Positions 45,001 through 47,944 of a stretch of DNA of 64,000 nucleotides are shown here, piece after piece. The position numbers and the translations under genes were made by a program. Below the pieces are notes generated by a model. The model was not told the origin of the DNA. It saw nothing but the letters and a program-made list of their open reading frames with translations, and ran no database searches. How positions within the stretch are numbered: position 1 is the stretch's first letter; the number at the start of each line of letters is the position of its first letter. Source of the stretch: Branchiostoma floridae (taxonomy: Eukaryota > Chordata > Leptocardii > Amphioxiformes > Branchiostomatidae); contig NC_049981.1 of the NCBI RefSeq assembly GCF_000003815.2, forward strand, positions 4,376,437-4,440,436. Direction: 5' to 3'.

Positions 45001-47639
45001 TTTGTGTTCGGATATATCGTGTAAATTTCTTACAGCGTTGATTATCGTCACAGGCGAACTTTGATACGAATCACAAAACGTTCTGTTTGTGAAATCTCTT
45101 CCTTTTAGCTTACGATTACTGCGGCGACCCCAACACACAGGACGCCTGCTACAGTCGGGACTACTGCACCAACACGGACACGGGCGGCTTCACCTGTCAG
45201 TGCCCCCCGACTCATATAGACGACTCTCCCGATGGCCTACCCGGGCGCAAATGCAACAGTAAGTGGACTCATAGTTATATCTCTGGGAACAGGGGTGCCT
45301 AAGCATTTGCACGAACCATATGAAATTCGTACGAATATTATGTGATACACACGAATCACTATGCGAAAACGCACGAATATTATGAAATTCGCACGAATCA
45401 CTATGCAAAAACGCACAAATATTATGAAATTCACACGAATCACTATGTGATTCACACGAACCTTTAGTTATGAGATTTGCACGATCCTTATGCAAAAACG
45501 GCGGCCGGGAGGAGGCATAATTTTGAGCGTTTCCACCCGTGATATTTATATTTCAAGGCATGGAATGGACATTTACCGTCGCAAAGATGTATTTGATAGC
45601 CTGTGAGCTGCAAATATACAAAAGTAACGGTCTCCTCTGTCAGCACTGGAACACCAGCGCTGAAGTTGTCGTCAGCACTGGAAGTCCAGTGCTGAGCCAG
45701 CGTCAGCACTGGAAATCTAGTGCTGAGGCAGCACTGGGAGGCCTCCTTTCAGCACTGGAAATCCAGTGCTGATTGTAGTCTCAGCACTGGATTTCCAGTG
45801 CTGAAGACGTTTATAACAATTTTAACGAAATTAACCTGTCTAAAACGTCTTCAATCACGTTACTAACTTCTCAAAACAACCTTTTGATATACCTTCTACC
45901 GCAGCTCGAGCCAGAAACATGAATAACAACGAAGATTGATCTGCTGTCTACAATTACCCCGGCCCTTTTCAGGGCCACCGAAATGATTCTAGAAAGGGCT
46001 ATATCTATCACACAATTCAATAAAATCACAAAGTCATGCACAGGTATATCTAAGTCTAAAGGAAATAAATCAGCCGTACGGACGCTTGCTACATGAATAT
46101 TACGTTCAGCACTGGAACGTTCCAGACTGAGTGCTTTATAAACGTCAGTACTGGAAGCCCAGAGCTGACGGTTTTACAGCATTGGTGTTCCAGTGCTGAA
46201 AAGTTCCAGAGCACTGGTAAATCCAGTGCTGAACCCGTTACTTTTGTATATCAGCACTCGGTTCCAGTGCTGACGGCAGTTTCAGCACTGGGTAACCAGT
46301 GCTGAATGACCTTTGAAGAGCCTCTCCGCCTCTCCGCCGCGAGTTCAGCACTGGTACCCGAGTGCTGACGGCAGTTCAGCACTGGAATACCAGTGCTGAT
46401 GTTTCTTCAGCACTGCATAGCTGTGATTTAGTTCTGTCAATAAATATTACCTTTGTTAAAAACGTAAACTATTTCCGGCGTTATGAAGAAAGTTTATCTG
46501 TGTGGGAAGTAATCATAGTATAATGCTAAACTTTCTTCCAACACAGATTTGAAGGTTTACATGGATCAAATTTTTAACGACCACTACTGATGACTAATCA
46601 CTTCAGAACGTAAATTCGTGGAAGTTACATGCACGTGATCTTTCTCAGCACGTGATCTTGTGGATATGTGACGTCAGCAAGTGGTCAAACCTGTCAGGAA
46701 TTTTATAACGCCTACGGTCCCTGTTCAGTGATGCCTCGAGTGCCGTTGTTTAATAATCACATTGAAAACAGGAAATTTATTGATATCTTGTCCATGTACC
46801 CATTAAATCAAATGCTTGCTTTTACAGAAATGCCCCTTTTGGGTTTCGCAGCCGTGGTAGGTACCGCAGTCGGCAGTCTTGTCGGCGGACTGCTACTAGT
46901 GGGCGCTGTTACACTACTGATTCTGCGCTGCCGGAAAGCGAGGAACCAAGAACATGATACAGGTATAGTACATGTACACCAATAAGCAGCTAATCAAGAA
47001 AACGGATATGATTCTGGAAACGGTCAGACATGTACATTTAAAGCAACATCTATTGTTTTTCGTCAGTGACAGTGTCTTTTGGCGTATCTTATAACCTTAA
47101 TGTCAATTTTTTATCGTCGTTAAGTACATATAGTATATATCTAAAATTGTTATCTTAAACCATTCAAAAAGGCGGTTCAGGAATACTTGTTTTACTTACC
47201 ATTCAAGACAATGAGATAAGAGATGTGAGTTGGTAGACATATTCTTTTTAAAACATATAGATATATAAAGTTAACAGGTAGTATTGTTTCTTTTTGATGA
47301 ATATATTATAAGAACTTCTAAATCCAGTTGCTGGACAATTAAGACTCAAAATCTACTGTATTCTCCAATATTGCAGCGGAGGCAGTTTACGAAGACGTCC
47401 GCACACTGCCAGGCAGGGCGGTGTCTCAGCGATCCGGAACCGGAAGTGACGTCTACTACTCCTATCCCATGGCACCCTTGCCCGTACCTCCGCTTCCGTC
47501 CCAACCTAGCGGCCATTACCAGGAGCTGAGGCCAGCGGTGTACCAGAGTCTACAAAGGCACCAGCGTACAACACCCCAACCCAAGAACTCAACCGGGGAT
47601 AGAAGCGCGTTCACTATTTCACATGATTTTTCAACGTAG
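12033..47639 (+). CDS. Gene B: CCP/EGF/vWA/SEA mosaic membrane receptor
   Basis: Predicted type I membrane protein of about 1,900 residues from roughly 35 exons. Order: signal peptide; microexon; 14 CCP (17188-31130); EGF, EGF (31674, 32173); vWA over two exons (32819, 34569); CCP 35334; EGF 36193; CCP 37033, 38297, 38718, 40751; frameshifted EGF 41298; Thr/Ser/Pro stalk plus EGF 42427; Ca-type EGF 42975; SEA 43906 and 44317; EGF 45109; TM 46828; tail 47377. All module borders are phase 1; the vWA and SEA domains are each split by a phase 0 intron. The architecture recalls SVEP1-like and other adhesion proteins but adds a membrane anchor and signalling-type tail. The 100-N gap at 20548 may hide a further CCP exon. 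Single-gene status is inferred from phase continuity and would be tested by cDNA. Confidence 0.82.
12764..12793 (+). CDS. Gene B 30-nt microexon
   Basis: Acceptor GGCTTTCTTACAG, donor GTAAGT, phase 1-1. Adds FCQTIPPAL between the signal peptide and the first CCP. Both splice sites are strong and the phase fits, but so short an exon needs transcript support. Confidence 0.6.
13371..13433 (+). pseudogene. 5'-truncated CCP exon relic
   Basis: Only the last third of a CCP exon remains (GCGACGTGCCAAGCTAACGG then TGGAGTAACCCTGTCC and TTGCACAC followed by GTAAG). No acceptor or first two Cys upstream. Confidence 0.75.
14101..14550. mobile_element. hAT-like TIR element with 8-bp target duplication
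   Basis: Inverted ends TAGCCTGGGTACCATCCGGA ... and the reverse complement at 14510-14542. Flanked by GTATACTG (14101-14108) and GTATAATG (14543-14550), 7 of 8 matching, the target-site length expected of hAT transposons. No transposase inside, so non-autonomous. Internal short repeats of ACTATATACAGT(C/T)GCTTCT. Confidence 0.75.
14790..15385. repeat. Diverged repeat related to the 1.33-kb family
   Basis: Contains CCCACATACCAAATATCAAA followed by a CCATCCATC...GTTCCCTAGTTAT motif. The same phrase occurs at 18178-18230 and at the end of the inverted copies near 49145 and 50990. Confidence 0.55.
15393..16735 (+). mobile_element. 5'-truncated CR1/Jockey-type LINE
   Basis: Begins within reverse transcriptase at the catalytic FADD box (YINDMVDG ... 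[11 protein letters not shown]). A frame break near 15617 is followed by a 216-codon frame from 15710 with [20 protein letters not shown], the conserved RT-thumb region. A stop and then a CNCG...[14 protein letters not shown] zinc-knuckle-like tail follow to 16658. Dead copy; lies in the first large intron of gene B. Confidence 0.85.
16745..17054 (+). mobile_element. tRNA-derived SINE with 13-bp target duplication
   Basis: Body 16758-17041 starts GCAATGGCCTAGTGGGTAGA and has an RNA pol III B box (GAGTTCGATCCCC at about 16806-16818). It ends in a TTTGAC repeat tail. Flanked by perfect TGATGTGACTATT copies at 16745-16757 and 17042-17054. Inserted just after the LINE tail. Confidence 0.9.
17188..17364 (+). 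CDS. Gene B CCP exon 1 ([12 protein letters not shown])
   Basis: 177 nt, acceptor TTATTTTAG, donor GTAAG. Four Cys. CQVDLTWSN replaces CQADGTWSN. Confidence 0.9.
17880..18300. repeat. Partial copy of the 1.33-kb repeat family
   Basis: Matches the end of the inverted copies: AGCTGCTAGAGGGCCCAAAC, GTTCTGTTGCAGTACC, CCTACCCAAATACCAAATAT, GTTATGCTGACC and an (AC)n-rich tail ending in AAAATTATACCTCCA. Same orientation as the 47.9-kb copy. Confidence 0.7.
18774..18950 (+). CDS. Gene B CCP exon 2 ([12 protein letters not shown])
   Basis: 177 nt, acceptor CCCCAACAG, donor GTACAT. Four Cys; more diverged from the gene A consensus than exon 1. Confidence 0.88.
19005..19255 (+). mobile_element. Diverged second copy of the tRNA-derived SINE
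   Basis: Aligns to 16785-17020: TTGCAGTCGGTAGGTCGTAA, a degraded B box (GTTCGTTCCC), CCAAAGACTT, GCTTTCTCTGC, and GGCGCCGTCCGATGCACCAT. The A-box end is replaced and no target duplication is visible. Confidence 0.75.
19341..19517 (+). CDS. Gene B CCP exon 3 ([12 protein letters not shown])
   Basis: 177 nt, acceptor TTTATTTCAG, donor GTAAG. Four Cys, [11 protein letters not shown] loop. Confidence 0.9.
19941..20536. mobile_element. TIR element, about 0.6 kb
   Basis: Left end TTTACAAATCAAGAATTTAG then CTCGGCCGA is mirrored by TCGGCCGAGCTCAATTCTTG then ATTTGTGA at 20499-20528. The right flank has GTTAA, the left GTAAA. No transposase. Ends about 12 bp before the assembly gap. Confidence 0.7.
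20548..20647. other. 100-N assembly gap
   Basis: Exactly 100 N, the usual placeholder for unknown length. It sits in the intron before CCP exon 4 and next to a C-run; sequence, possibly exons, may be missing. Confidence 0.95.
20738..20914 (+). CDS. Gene B CCP exon 4 ([12 protein letters not shown])
   Basis: 177 nt, acceptor CGATTCTAG, donor GTATGA (weak). Four Cys. First exon after the gap. Confidence 0.87.
21472..21648 (+). CDS. Gene B CCP exon 5 ([12 protein letters not shown])
   Basis: 177 nt, acceptor GTTACCTCAG, donor GTACAT. Four Cys; CSAR replaces CPAL after the first Cys. Confidence 0.88.
22292..22468 (+). CDS. Gene B CCP exon 6 ([12 protein letters not shown])
   Basis: 177 nt, acceptor CTCTGTTTTAG, donor GTATGT. 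Four Cys. Confidence 0.9.
23151..23327 (+). CDS. Gene B CCP exon 7 ([12 protein letters not shown]) with GC donor
   Basis: 177 nt, acceptor TCCTTTTTAG. The position where neighbours have GTAAG reads GCAAGT (23328-23333), a canonical GC-AG donor context. Four Cys; [11 protein letters not shown]. Confidence 0.85.
23500..23605 (-). mobile_element. SINE fragment (second family), reverse orientation
   Basis: On the minus strand reads GGCACTTTACACGACCTTCC then CTCAC..ACCTAGGTGTAAAA and a GTACCTGACTTCGGTC tail. Related to 25440-25720. Confidence 0.65.
23606..23720 (+). mobile_element. tRNA-like SINE head fragment
   Basis: TGTGGCGTAACTGGTAAAGC GTTCGGCT resembles a pol III A box of the GGCGTA-N-TGGTA-AGCG type. 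The body decays within about 100 bp. Confidence 0.45.
23952..24128 (+). CDS. Gene B CCP exon 8 ([12 protein letters not shown])
   Basis: 177 nt, acceptor TTTAATCCAG, donor GTATAT. Four Cys; CLADQTWSA variant. Confidence 0.88.
24168..24411. mobile_element. TTAA-flanked MITE, family 1
   Basis: Left TIR TTAAGGTGGTATTTCACTG; right TIR is its approximate complement (GTGCAGTGAGATACCACGTT). Internal TCAACGAATTTCAGAGATGA and AATAACAAAACAGTG are shared with 32537-32782 and 54734-55214. Abuts or interrupts the LINE end that follows. Confidence 0.7.
24412..24991 (+). mobile_element. LINE 3' end (Jockey-like) with (ATT)n tail
   Basis: Frame reading [37 protein letters not shown], and [12 protein letters not shown] stop, the conserved C-terminus of many Jockey-superfamily ORF2 proteins. 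A 3' UTR follows, with AATAAACC then ATTATTATTAT at 24971-24991. 5'-truncated. Confidence 0.8.
25020..25105. repeat. (GAGT)n microsatellite
   Basis: Imperfect GAGT units becoming perfect from about 25064 to 25102. Confidence 0.93.
25185..25361 (+). CDS. Gene B CCP exon 9 ([12 protein letters not shown])
   Basis: 177 nt, acceptor TGCGTCTAG, donor GTGCGG (weak). Four Cys; CRADGSWNN. Confidence 0.88.
25440..25720 (+). mobile_element. tRNA-derived SINE, second family
   Basis: ATGGCCGTGTGGCGTAGTCG (A-box region), B box GGAGATTCGAAACC, then TCTTGTGCCCTTGGGAAAGG CACTTGACACG, poly-T and poly-A tracts and a GTTAAAGAACCCACAG tail. Decayed relatives at 23500, 30400 and 36545. Confidence 0.8.
25824..26000 (+). 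CDS. Gene B CCP exon 10 ([12 protein letters not shown])
   Basis: 177 nt, acceptor GTCTCTTCAG, donor GTGAG. Four Cys; ends TVATC, so the usual Pro before the fourth Cys is Ala. Confidence 0.9.
26125..26215. repeat. Short foldback
   Basis: GGGCAAAACGCAATCCCCAG GGGCAT at 26128 is mirrored by ATGCCCCTACTGTGTTTTGC CCCC at 26189. Probably a small palindromic MITE remnant. Confidence 0.5.
26556..26732 (+). CDS. Gene B CCP exon 11 ([12 protein letters not shown])
   Basis: 177 nt, acceptor GTTAATCTAG, donor GTACGT. Four Cys; CQSDQTWSA. Confidence 0.9.
27190..28470 (+). mobile_element. tRNA-headed repeat with internal tandem array
   Basis: Head 27195-27285 resembles a tRNA gene (B box GGGTTCGAATCC). 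Then a hairpin TATTTCAGCCATACC/GGTATGGTGAAATA, a TTTCTTTC run, the 162-bp tandem array, and an end reading GCTGTATTTGCTCTCAAGCA AATGTCGGCC. A second full copy runs in reverse at 60300-59890; partial reverse copies at 61200-61480 and 63410-63740. Confidence 0.7.
27620..28230. repeat. 162-bp tandem repeat
   Basis: The phrase CATACGGTACAACA starts at 27620, 27782, 27944 and 28107, spacing 162, 162 and 163 bp. Each unit also has TCCTGTAGCCTCGTTTTACA and AATTATGTGCACATAAATTC. Units are highly similar, the last one diverging. Confidence 0.95.
28628..28953. mobile_element. TIR element (TTAGGCTTAGGTCC family)
   Basis: Left TAAGGCTTATGTCCTAATTT, right CCAATTGGGACCTAAGCCTAA-type end; the right end and GGGCCCCTTTT are shared with 34232-34490. 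Non-coding. Confidence 0.6.
29055..29228 (+). CDS. Gene B CCP exon 12 ([12 protein letters not shown])
   Basis: 174 nt, one codon shorter than its neighbours (WSHVPTC). Acceptor TGTTTTCCAG, donor GTAAG. Four Cys. Confidence 0.88.
29287..29532. repeat. Intronic about 230-bp conserved repeat, copy 2
   Basis: GCTTATCTGTGTAGTTAGTA ATCATAG, ACACGTGATCTTTCGGATAA and GTGACGTCAGCAATTTGTC match the A and B 3'-end introns although no EGF/TM exon lies here. Confidence 0.7.
29748..29921 (+). CDS. Gene B CCP exon 13 ([12 protein letters not shown])
   Basis: 174 nt, acceptor GTCGTTTCAG, donor GTAAAG. Four Cys; last Cys in VAPC. Confidence 0.88.
30400..30655 (+). mobile_element. tRNA-derived SINE, degraded
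   Basis: ATGGCGTAAGTGGTAGCGCA resembles an A box and GAGGTCGATTCTAGC a B box. The 3' part contains AATAAAGTTCTATCTCTATC, ending just before the TIR element at 30675. Confidence 0.55.
30675..30846. mobile_element. Short foldback MITE (GGCTTAGGTCACATTTCC ends)
   Basis: About 40-bp inverted ends: GGCTTAGGTCACATTTCC then CAGGGCCCCGGCCG, mirrored by CCGGCCGGGCCCCGGTCT then GGAAATGTGACATAAGCC. About 170 bp in all. Confidence 0.75.
30954..31130 (+). CDS. Gene B CCP exon 14 ([12 protein letters not shown])
   Basis: 177 nt, acceptor TTGCTATTGCAG, donor GTAACT. Four Cys; last CCP before the EGF pair. Confidence 0.89.
31674..31790 (+). CDS. Gene B EGF exon 1 (Ca-binding type)
   Basis: 117 nt, acceptor TTGTACACAG, donor GTTGG (weak at +4/+5). 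[10 protein letters not shown] start and NTIGSFQC are the Ca-binding EGF signature; six Cys. The Asp of the motif is completed across the intron. Confidence 0.9.
32173..32295 (+). CDS. Gene B EGF exon 2 (Ca-binding type)
   Basis: 123 nt, acceptor GGTTTATAACAG, donor [18 protein letters not shown] and LPGSYTCNC; six Cys. With EGF 1 it forms the rigid Ca-linked pair usual before a vWA or adhesive domain. Confidence 0.9.
32537..32782. mobile_element. TTAA-type MITE, family 1, upstream of vWA exon
   Basis: Left AAGGTGGTATCTTACTGCAC TTGCGTCAAGCTTGCGGGG, right TIR CGCGGTGACGTAAGCTTGAC GCAGG ... AGTGCACTTTAA. Ends 36 bp before the vWA acceptor. Confidence 0.75.
32819..33123 (+). CDS. Gene B vWA domain, exon 1
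   Basis: 305 nt, phase 1 start, phase 0 end, acceptor TTTTCGGTGTTAG, donor GTTCGA (weak). Reads [20 protein letters not shown] ... HIGLVQYDD ... [10 protein letters not shown]. The first metal motif DxSxS reads DSADL here, so both Ser are missing; the Thr is kept. vWA folds mediate protein-protein or matrix contacts. Confidence 0.9.
33172..34234. mobile_element. TTAA-flanked TIR element, about 1.06 kb, splitting the vWA exons
   Basis: Left TTAAGCCCCGGTCACAAAGC GCATAGGATTTCTTGCGATG; right reverse complement ...CATCGCAAGGAATCGTACGC GCTTTGTGACCGGGGCTTTA. Target TTAA/TTTA. Inner GCGCTTTGTGACCTCGACTT at 34108 suggests a nested second end. No transposase frame. Lies wholly in the phase 0 intron of the vWA domain. 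Confidence 0.8.
34232..34490. mobile_element. TIR element (TTAGGCTTAGGTCC family), second copy
   Basis: Right end CCCTTTTTGCAATTGGGACC TAAGCCTAA matches 28931-28953. CGCAGGGGTCACGCCCA and CTGCCCGACAGGGCCCC have counterparts in that copy. The left end abuts the 1.06-kb element. Confidence 0.6.
34569..34842 (+). CDS. Gene B vWA domain, exon 2
   Basis: 274 nt, phase 0 to 1, acceptor TTTCTTGTCGCAG, donor [25 protein letters not shown] contains the MIDAS Asp (VTDG); [11 protein letters not shown] and [14 protein letters not shown] complete the fold. Confidence 0.92.
35334..35516 (+). CDS. Gene B CCP exon 15 (divergent)
   Basis: 183 nt, acceptor GTCATCCTAG, donor [50 protein letters not shown]: four Cys and Trp. 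Sequence is far from the QCPxLTAP class, so it belongs to an older CCP lineage. Confidence 0.87.
   Translation: MFTVENHVHQHLVPGKARYTRVEAWITAVLTVTHWSVPPPSHAREPARPEPGVIPILPFA
35520..36190. other. Intron, short local repeat only
   Basis: 35573-35650 has three to four degenerate copies of GCGAAACGACT(T/C)...TTGTTACGAAACGACTCA. Otherwise no element recognised. Confidence 0.5.
36193..36300 (+). CDS. Gene B EGF exon 3
   Basis: 108 nt, phase 1-1, acceptor CATTTTACAG, donor [20 protein letters not shown] and [14 protein letters not shown]; six Cys. Closest relative in the window is the gene A EGF at 7612. Confidence 0.9.
36421..36670. repeat. Poly-G and poly-C runs with SINE remnant
   Basis: G-run at 36422-36437 and C-run at 36652-36669. 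Between them ATGATCTTGTACTCTCGGAA resembles the second SINE family. Confidence 0.6.
37033..37215 (+). CDS. Gene B CCP exon 16 ([12 protein letters not shown])
   Basis: 183 nt, acceptor GCAATTTCAG, donor GTAAG. Four Cys; two extra residues (RQL) before the first Cys and CQADERWSN in the last loop. Confidence 0.9.
37431..37737. mobile_element. Long-TIR MITE, about 0.3 kb
   Basis: Inverted arms over 100 bp each: AAACTGTAATATCCAACA, AAATTTTCGACTGAACAG, GTCTTTGTCAAGGAATGAAC and CCCACTGCTGTTGTGACG all have complements on the right side. A half copy lies at 54850-55045. Confidence 0.85.
38297..38476 (+). CDS. Gene B CCP exon 17 ([12 protein letters not shown])
   Basis: 180 nt, acceptor CCCATTGCAG, donor GTAAG. 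Four Cys; [12 protein letters not shown] as in gene A 634-813. Confidence 0.9.
38718..38897 (+). CDS. Gene B CCP exon 18 ([12 protein letters not shown])
   Basis: 180 nt, acceptor CCAATTTTAG, donor GTAAG. Four Cys. The first 45 bp of the following intron (AAGTTTTCTGAAGGTCTCAT) match the intron after 40930, showing a local duplication. Confidence 0.9.
39678..39826. mobile_element. 149-bp foldback MITE
   Basis: ATAAAATACAACACGGCGTA TTCCGTATCACC is mirrored by GGTGATGCGGAATACACCGT GTTGTATTTTAT. Near-complete hairpin with a GC-rich centre. Confidence 0.88.
40733..40930 (+). CDS. Gene B CCP exon 19 with three in-frame acceptors
   Basis: CCP core 40751-40930 ([12 protein letters not shown] ... 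PTC), donor GTAAG. AG acceptors end at 40732, 40744 and 40750, all phase 1, so the exon can start with a Gly/Ser/Thr linker (GSGTGSG) of 0, 2 or 6 codons. Four Cys. Confidence 0.87.
41052..41102 (+). pseudogene. CCP 3' fragment
   Basis: ACGTGCCAAGCTGACGGAAC ATGGAGCAACACTGTCCC then AACATGCGCAC and GTAAG. The upstream part is replaced by CAGGTTCAGGTC repeats with an in-frame stop. Confidence 0.8.
41298..41407 (+). pseudogene. Gene B EGF exon with 4-bp deletion
   Basis: Aligns base by base with the gene A EGF 7612-7725, but 15 bases of the first-Cys region are 11 here. The EGF frame therefore cannot be entered from a phase 1 intron. Downstream Cys codons are intact in the lost frame. In the frame actually entered, the exon is open and ends in phase 0. 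Acceptor TGTTATAG, donor GTAAG. Confidence 0.75.
42427..42676 (+). CDS. Gene B Thr/Ser/Pro stalk plus EGF exon 4
   Basis: Open from a TTTAG acceptor (phase 0) through a mucin-like stretch ([40 protein letters not shown]) into an EGF with six Cys ([12 protein letters not shown] ... GFTCS), donor GTGAG. An alternative phase 1 acceptor CCTACAG at 42523 would shorten the stalk. The first fits if exon 41298 is used, the second if it is skipped. Likely O-glycosylated. Confidence 0.75.
42975..43100 (+). CDS. Gene B EGF exon 5 (Ca-binding type)
   Basis: 126 nt, acceptor TTTATTCATTAG, donor [23 protein letters not shown] and RPGSFDCVC; six Cys with a longer last loop ([13 protein letters not shown]). 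Confidence 0.9.
43194..43644. mobile_element. TTAA-flanked TIR element, about 450 bp
   Basis: TTAAAGCCCCCTTCACACGA ... CCGGAATGCCGTC mirrored by GACGGCATTCCGGCTGATTC GTGTGAAGGGGATTTAA. The interior is rich in ATTC/GAAT words. A related right end (CCGTGTGAAGGCCCTATTAA) follows at 43744-43763. Target TTAA suggests piggyBac-type mobilisation. Confidence 0.82.
43906..44021 (+). CDS. Gene B SEA domain, exon 1
   Basis: 116 nt, phase 1 to 0, acceptor CATTTGATAG, donor [24 protein letters not shown] then [11 protein letters not shown]: first strand and helix of a SEA-like fold. Confidence 0.75.
44317..44527 (+). CDS. Gene B SEA domain, exon 2
   Basis: 211 nt, phase 0 to 1, acceptor CCTTTCATGCAG, donor [30 protein letters not shown] matches the SEA core, where autoproteolysis occurs at G-S before hydrophobic residues (GSVVV in mucins). 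Here GSLIA keeps G-S, so self-cleavage is possible but unproven. Confidence 0.8.
45109..45258 (+). CDS. Gene B EGF exon 6
   Basis: 150 nt, acceptor TCCTTTTAG, donor [29 protein letters not shown] and GRKC: six Cys with a long last loop. Final ectodomain module before the TM exon. Confidence 0.85.
45300..45500. repeat. Degenerate tandem repeat with ACGAAT motifs
   Basis: Four to five copies of roughly 46 bp built from CGCACGAATATTATGAAATT and CGCACGAATCACTATGCAAA. Immediately precedes the palindrome array. Confidence 0.85.
45614..46430. repeat. Array of short CAGCACTGG/CCAGTGCTG palindromes
   Basis: About 13 hairpins of 22-28 bp plus two half copies, in clusters 45640-45804 and 46105-46430. 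Each reads TCAGCACTGG, 3-7 variable bases, CCAGTGCTGA. Spacers between hairpins differ in sequence. A 17-bp inverted pair (45614-45630 and 46235-46251, ATATACAAAAGTAACGG) brackets most of it. Located in the intron before the gene B TM exon; gene A's matching intron lacks it. Confidence 0.95.
46480..46702. repeat. Intronic about 230-bp conserved repeat, copy 3 (E-box plus CRE)
   Basis: CACGTGATCTTGTGGATATG TGACGTCAGCAAGTGGTCAA ACC aligns with gene A 7893-8126. A shorter echo (GTGACGTCAGCAACGGGTCA) lies at 44944-44963. Confidence 0.75.
46828..46962 (+). CDS. Gene B transmembrane exon
   Basis: 135 nt, phase 1-1, acceptor CTTTTACAG, donor [35 protein letters not shown] then [10 protein letters not shown]. 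Same length as gene A's TM exon; one of the two juxtamembrane Cys is Arg. Confidence 0.92.
47377..47639 (+). CDS. Gene B cytoplasmic tail exon
   Basis: Acceptor AATATTGCAG, ends TAG. About 87 residues: [37 protein letters not shown], then ISHDFST. Compared with gene A it has one extra Tyr and an eight-residue insertion near the end; all Tyr motifs are kept. Confidence 0.92.
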
Positions 47640-47944
47640 TTTGTAAAAAAAAAACAATGGCGTCGACAGAAGACTGAACATGTACTAAACCCTTTGATTT
47701 ATGATGATAACCTTTTTATGAAAGTTATCAAGAATAATTAACTTTTAAATCATTAGATATACGAAATTTACTTAAAGGAATTACTACAGGAGTGGTGGTG
47801 TCAATGAAGTATACCTAACATTCAATATTACGTAATCTTTTGTAAACTTTCCACTGCAAATCCATCACTTATTAATCTATTACACAACAAATGTGCAAAA
47901 GAGTACCACATCCGCAAGGGAATAAGGAGTTTATTTCAGATAAA
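47640..47944 (+). other. Gene B 3' untranslated region, probable
   Basis: A-run just after the stop, then AT-rich DNA. No AATAAA before the repeat begins; AATAAG at 47921 is the nearest near-match, so the true end is unclear. Confidence 0.4.

Noticed and set aside
45614-46430. CRISPR-like repeat/spacer pattern in the palindrome array
   Set aside because: Units are imperfect, the loops vary, spacing is irregular, there is no leader or cas gene, and the DNA is a metazoan intron.
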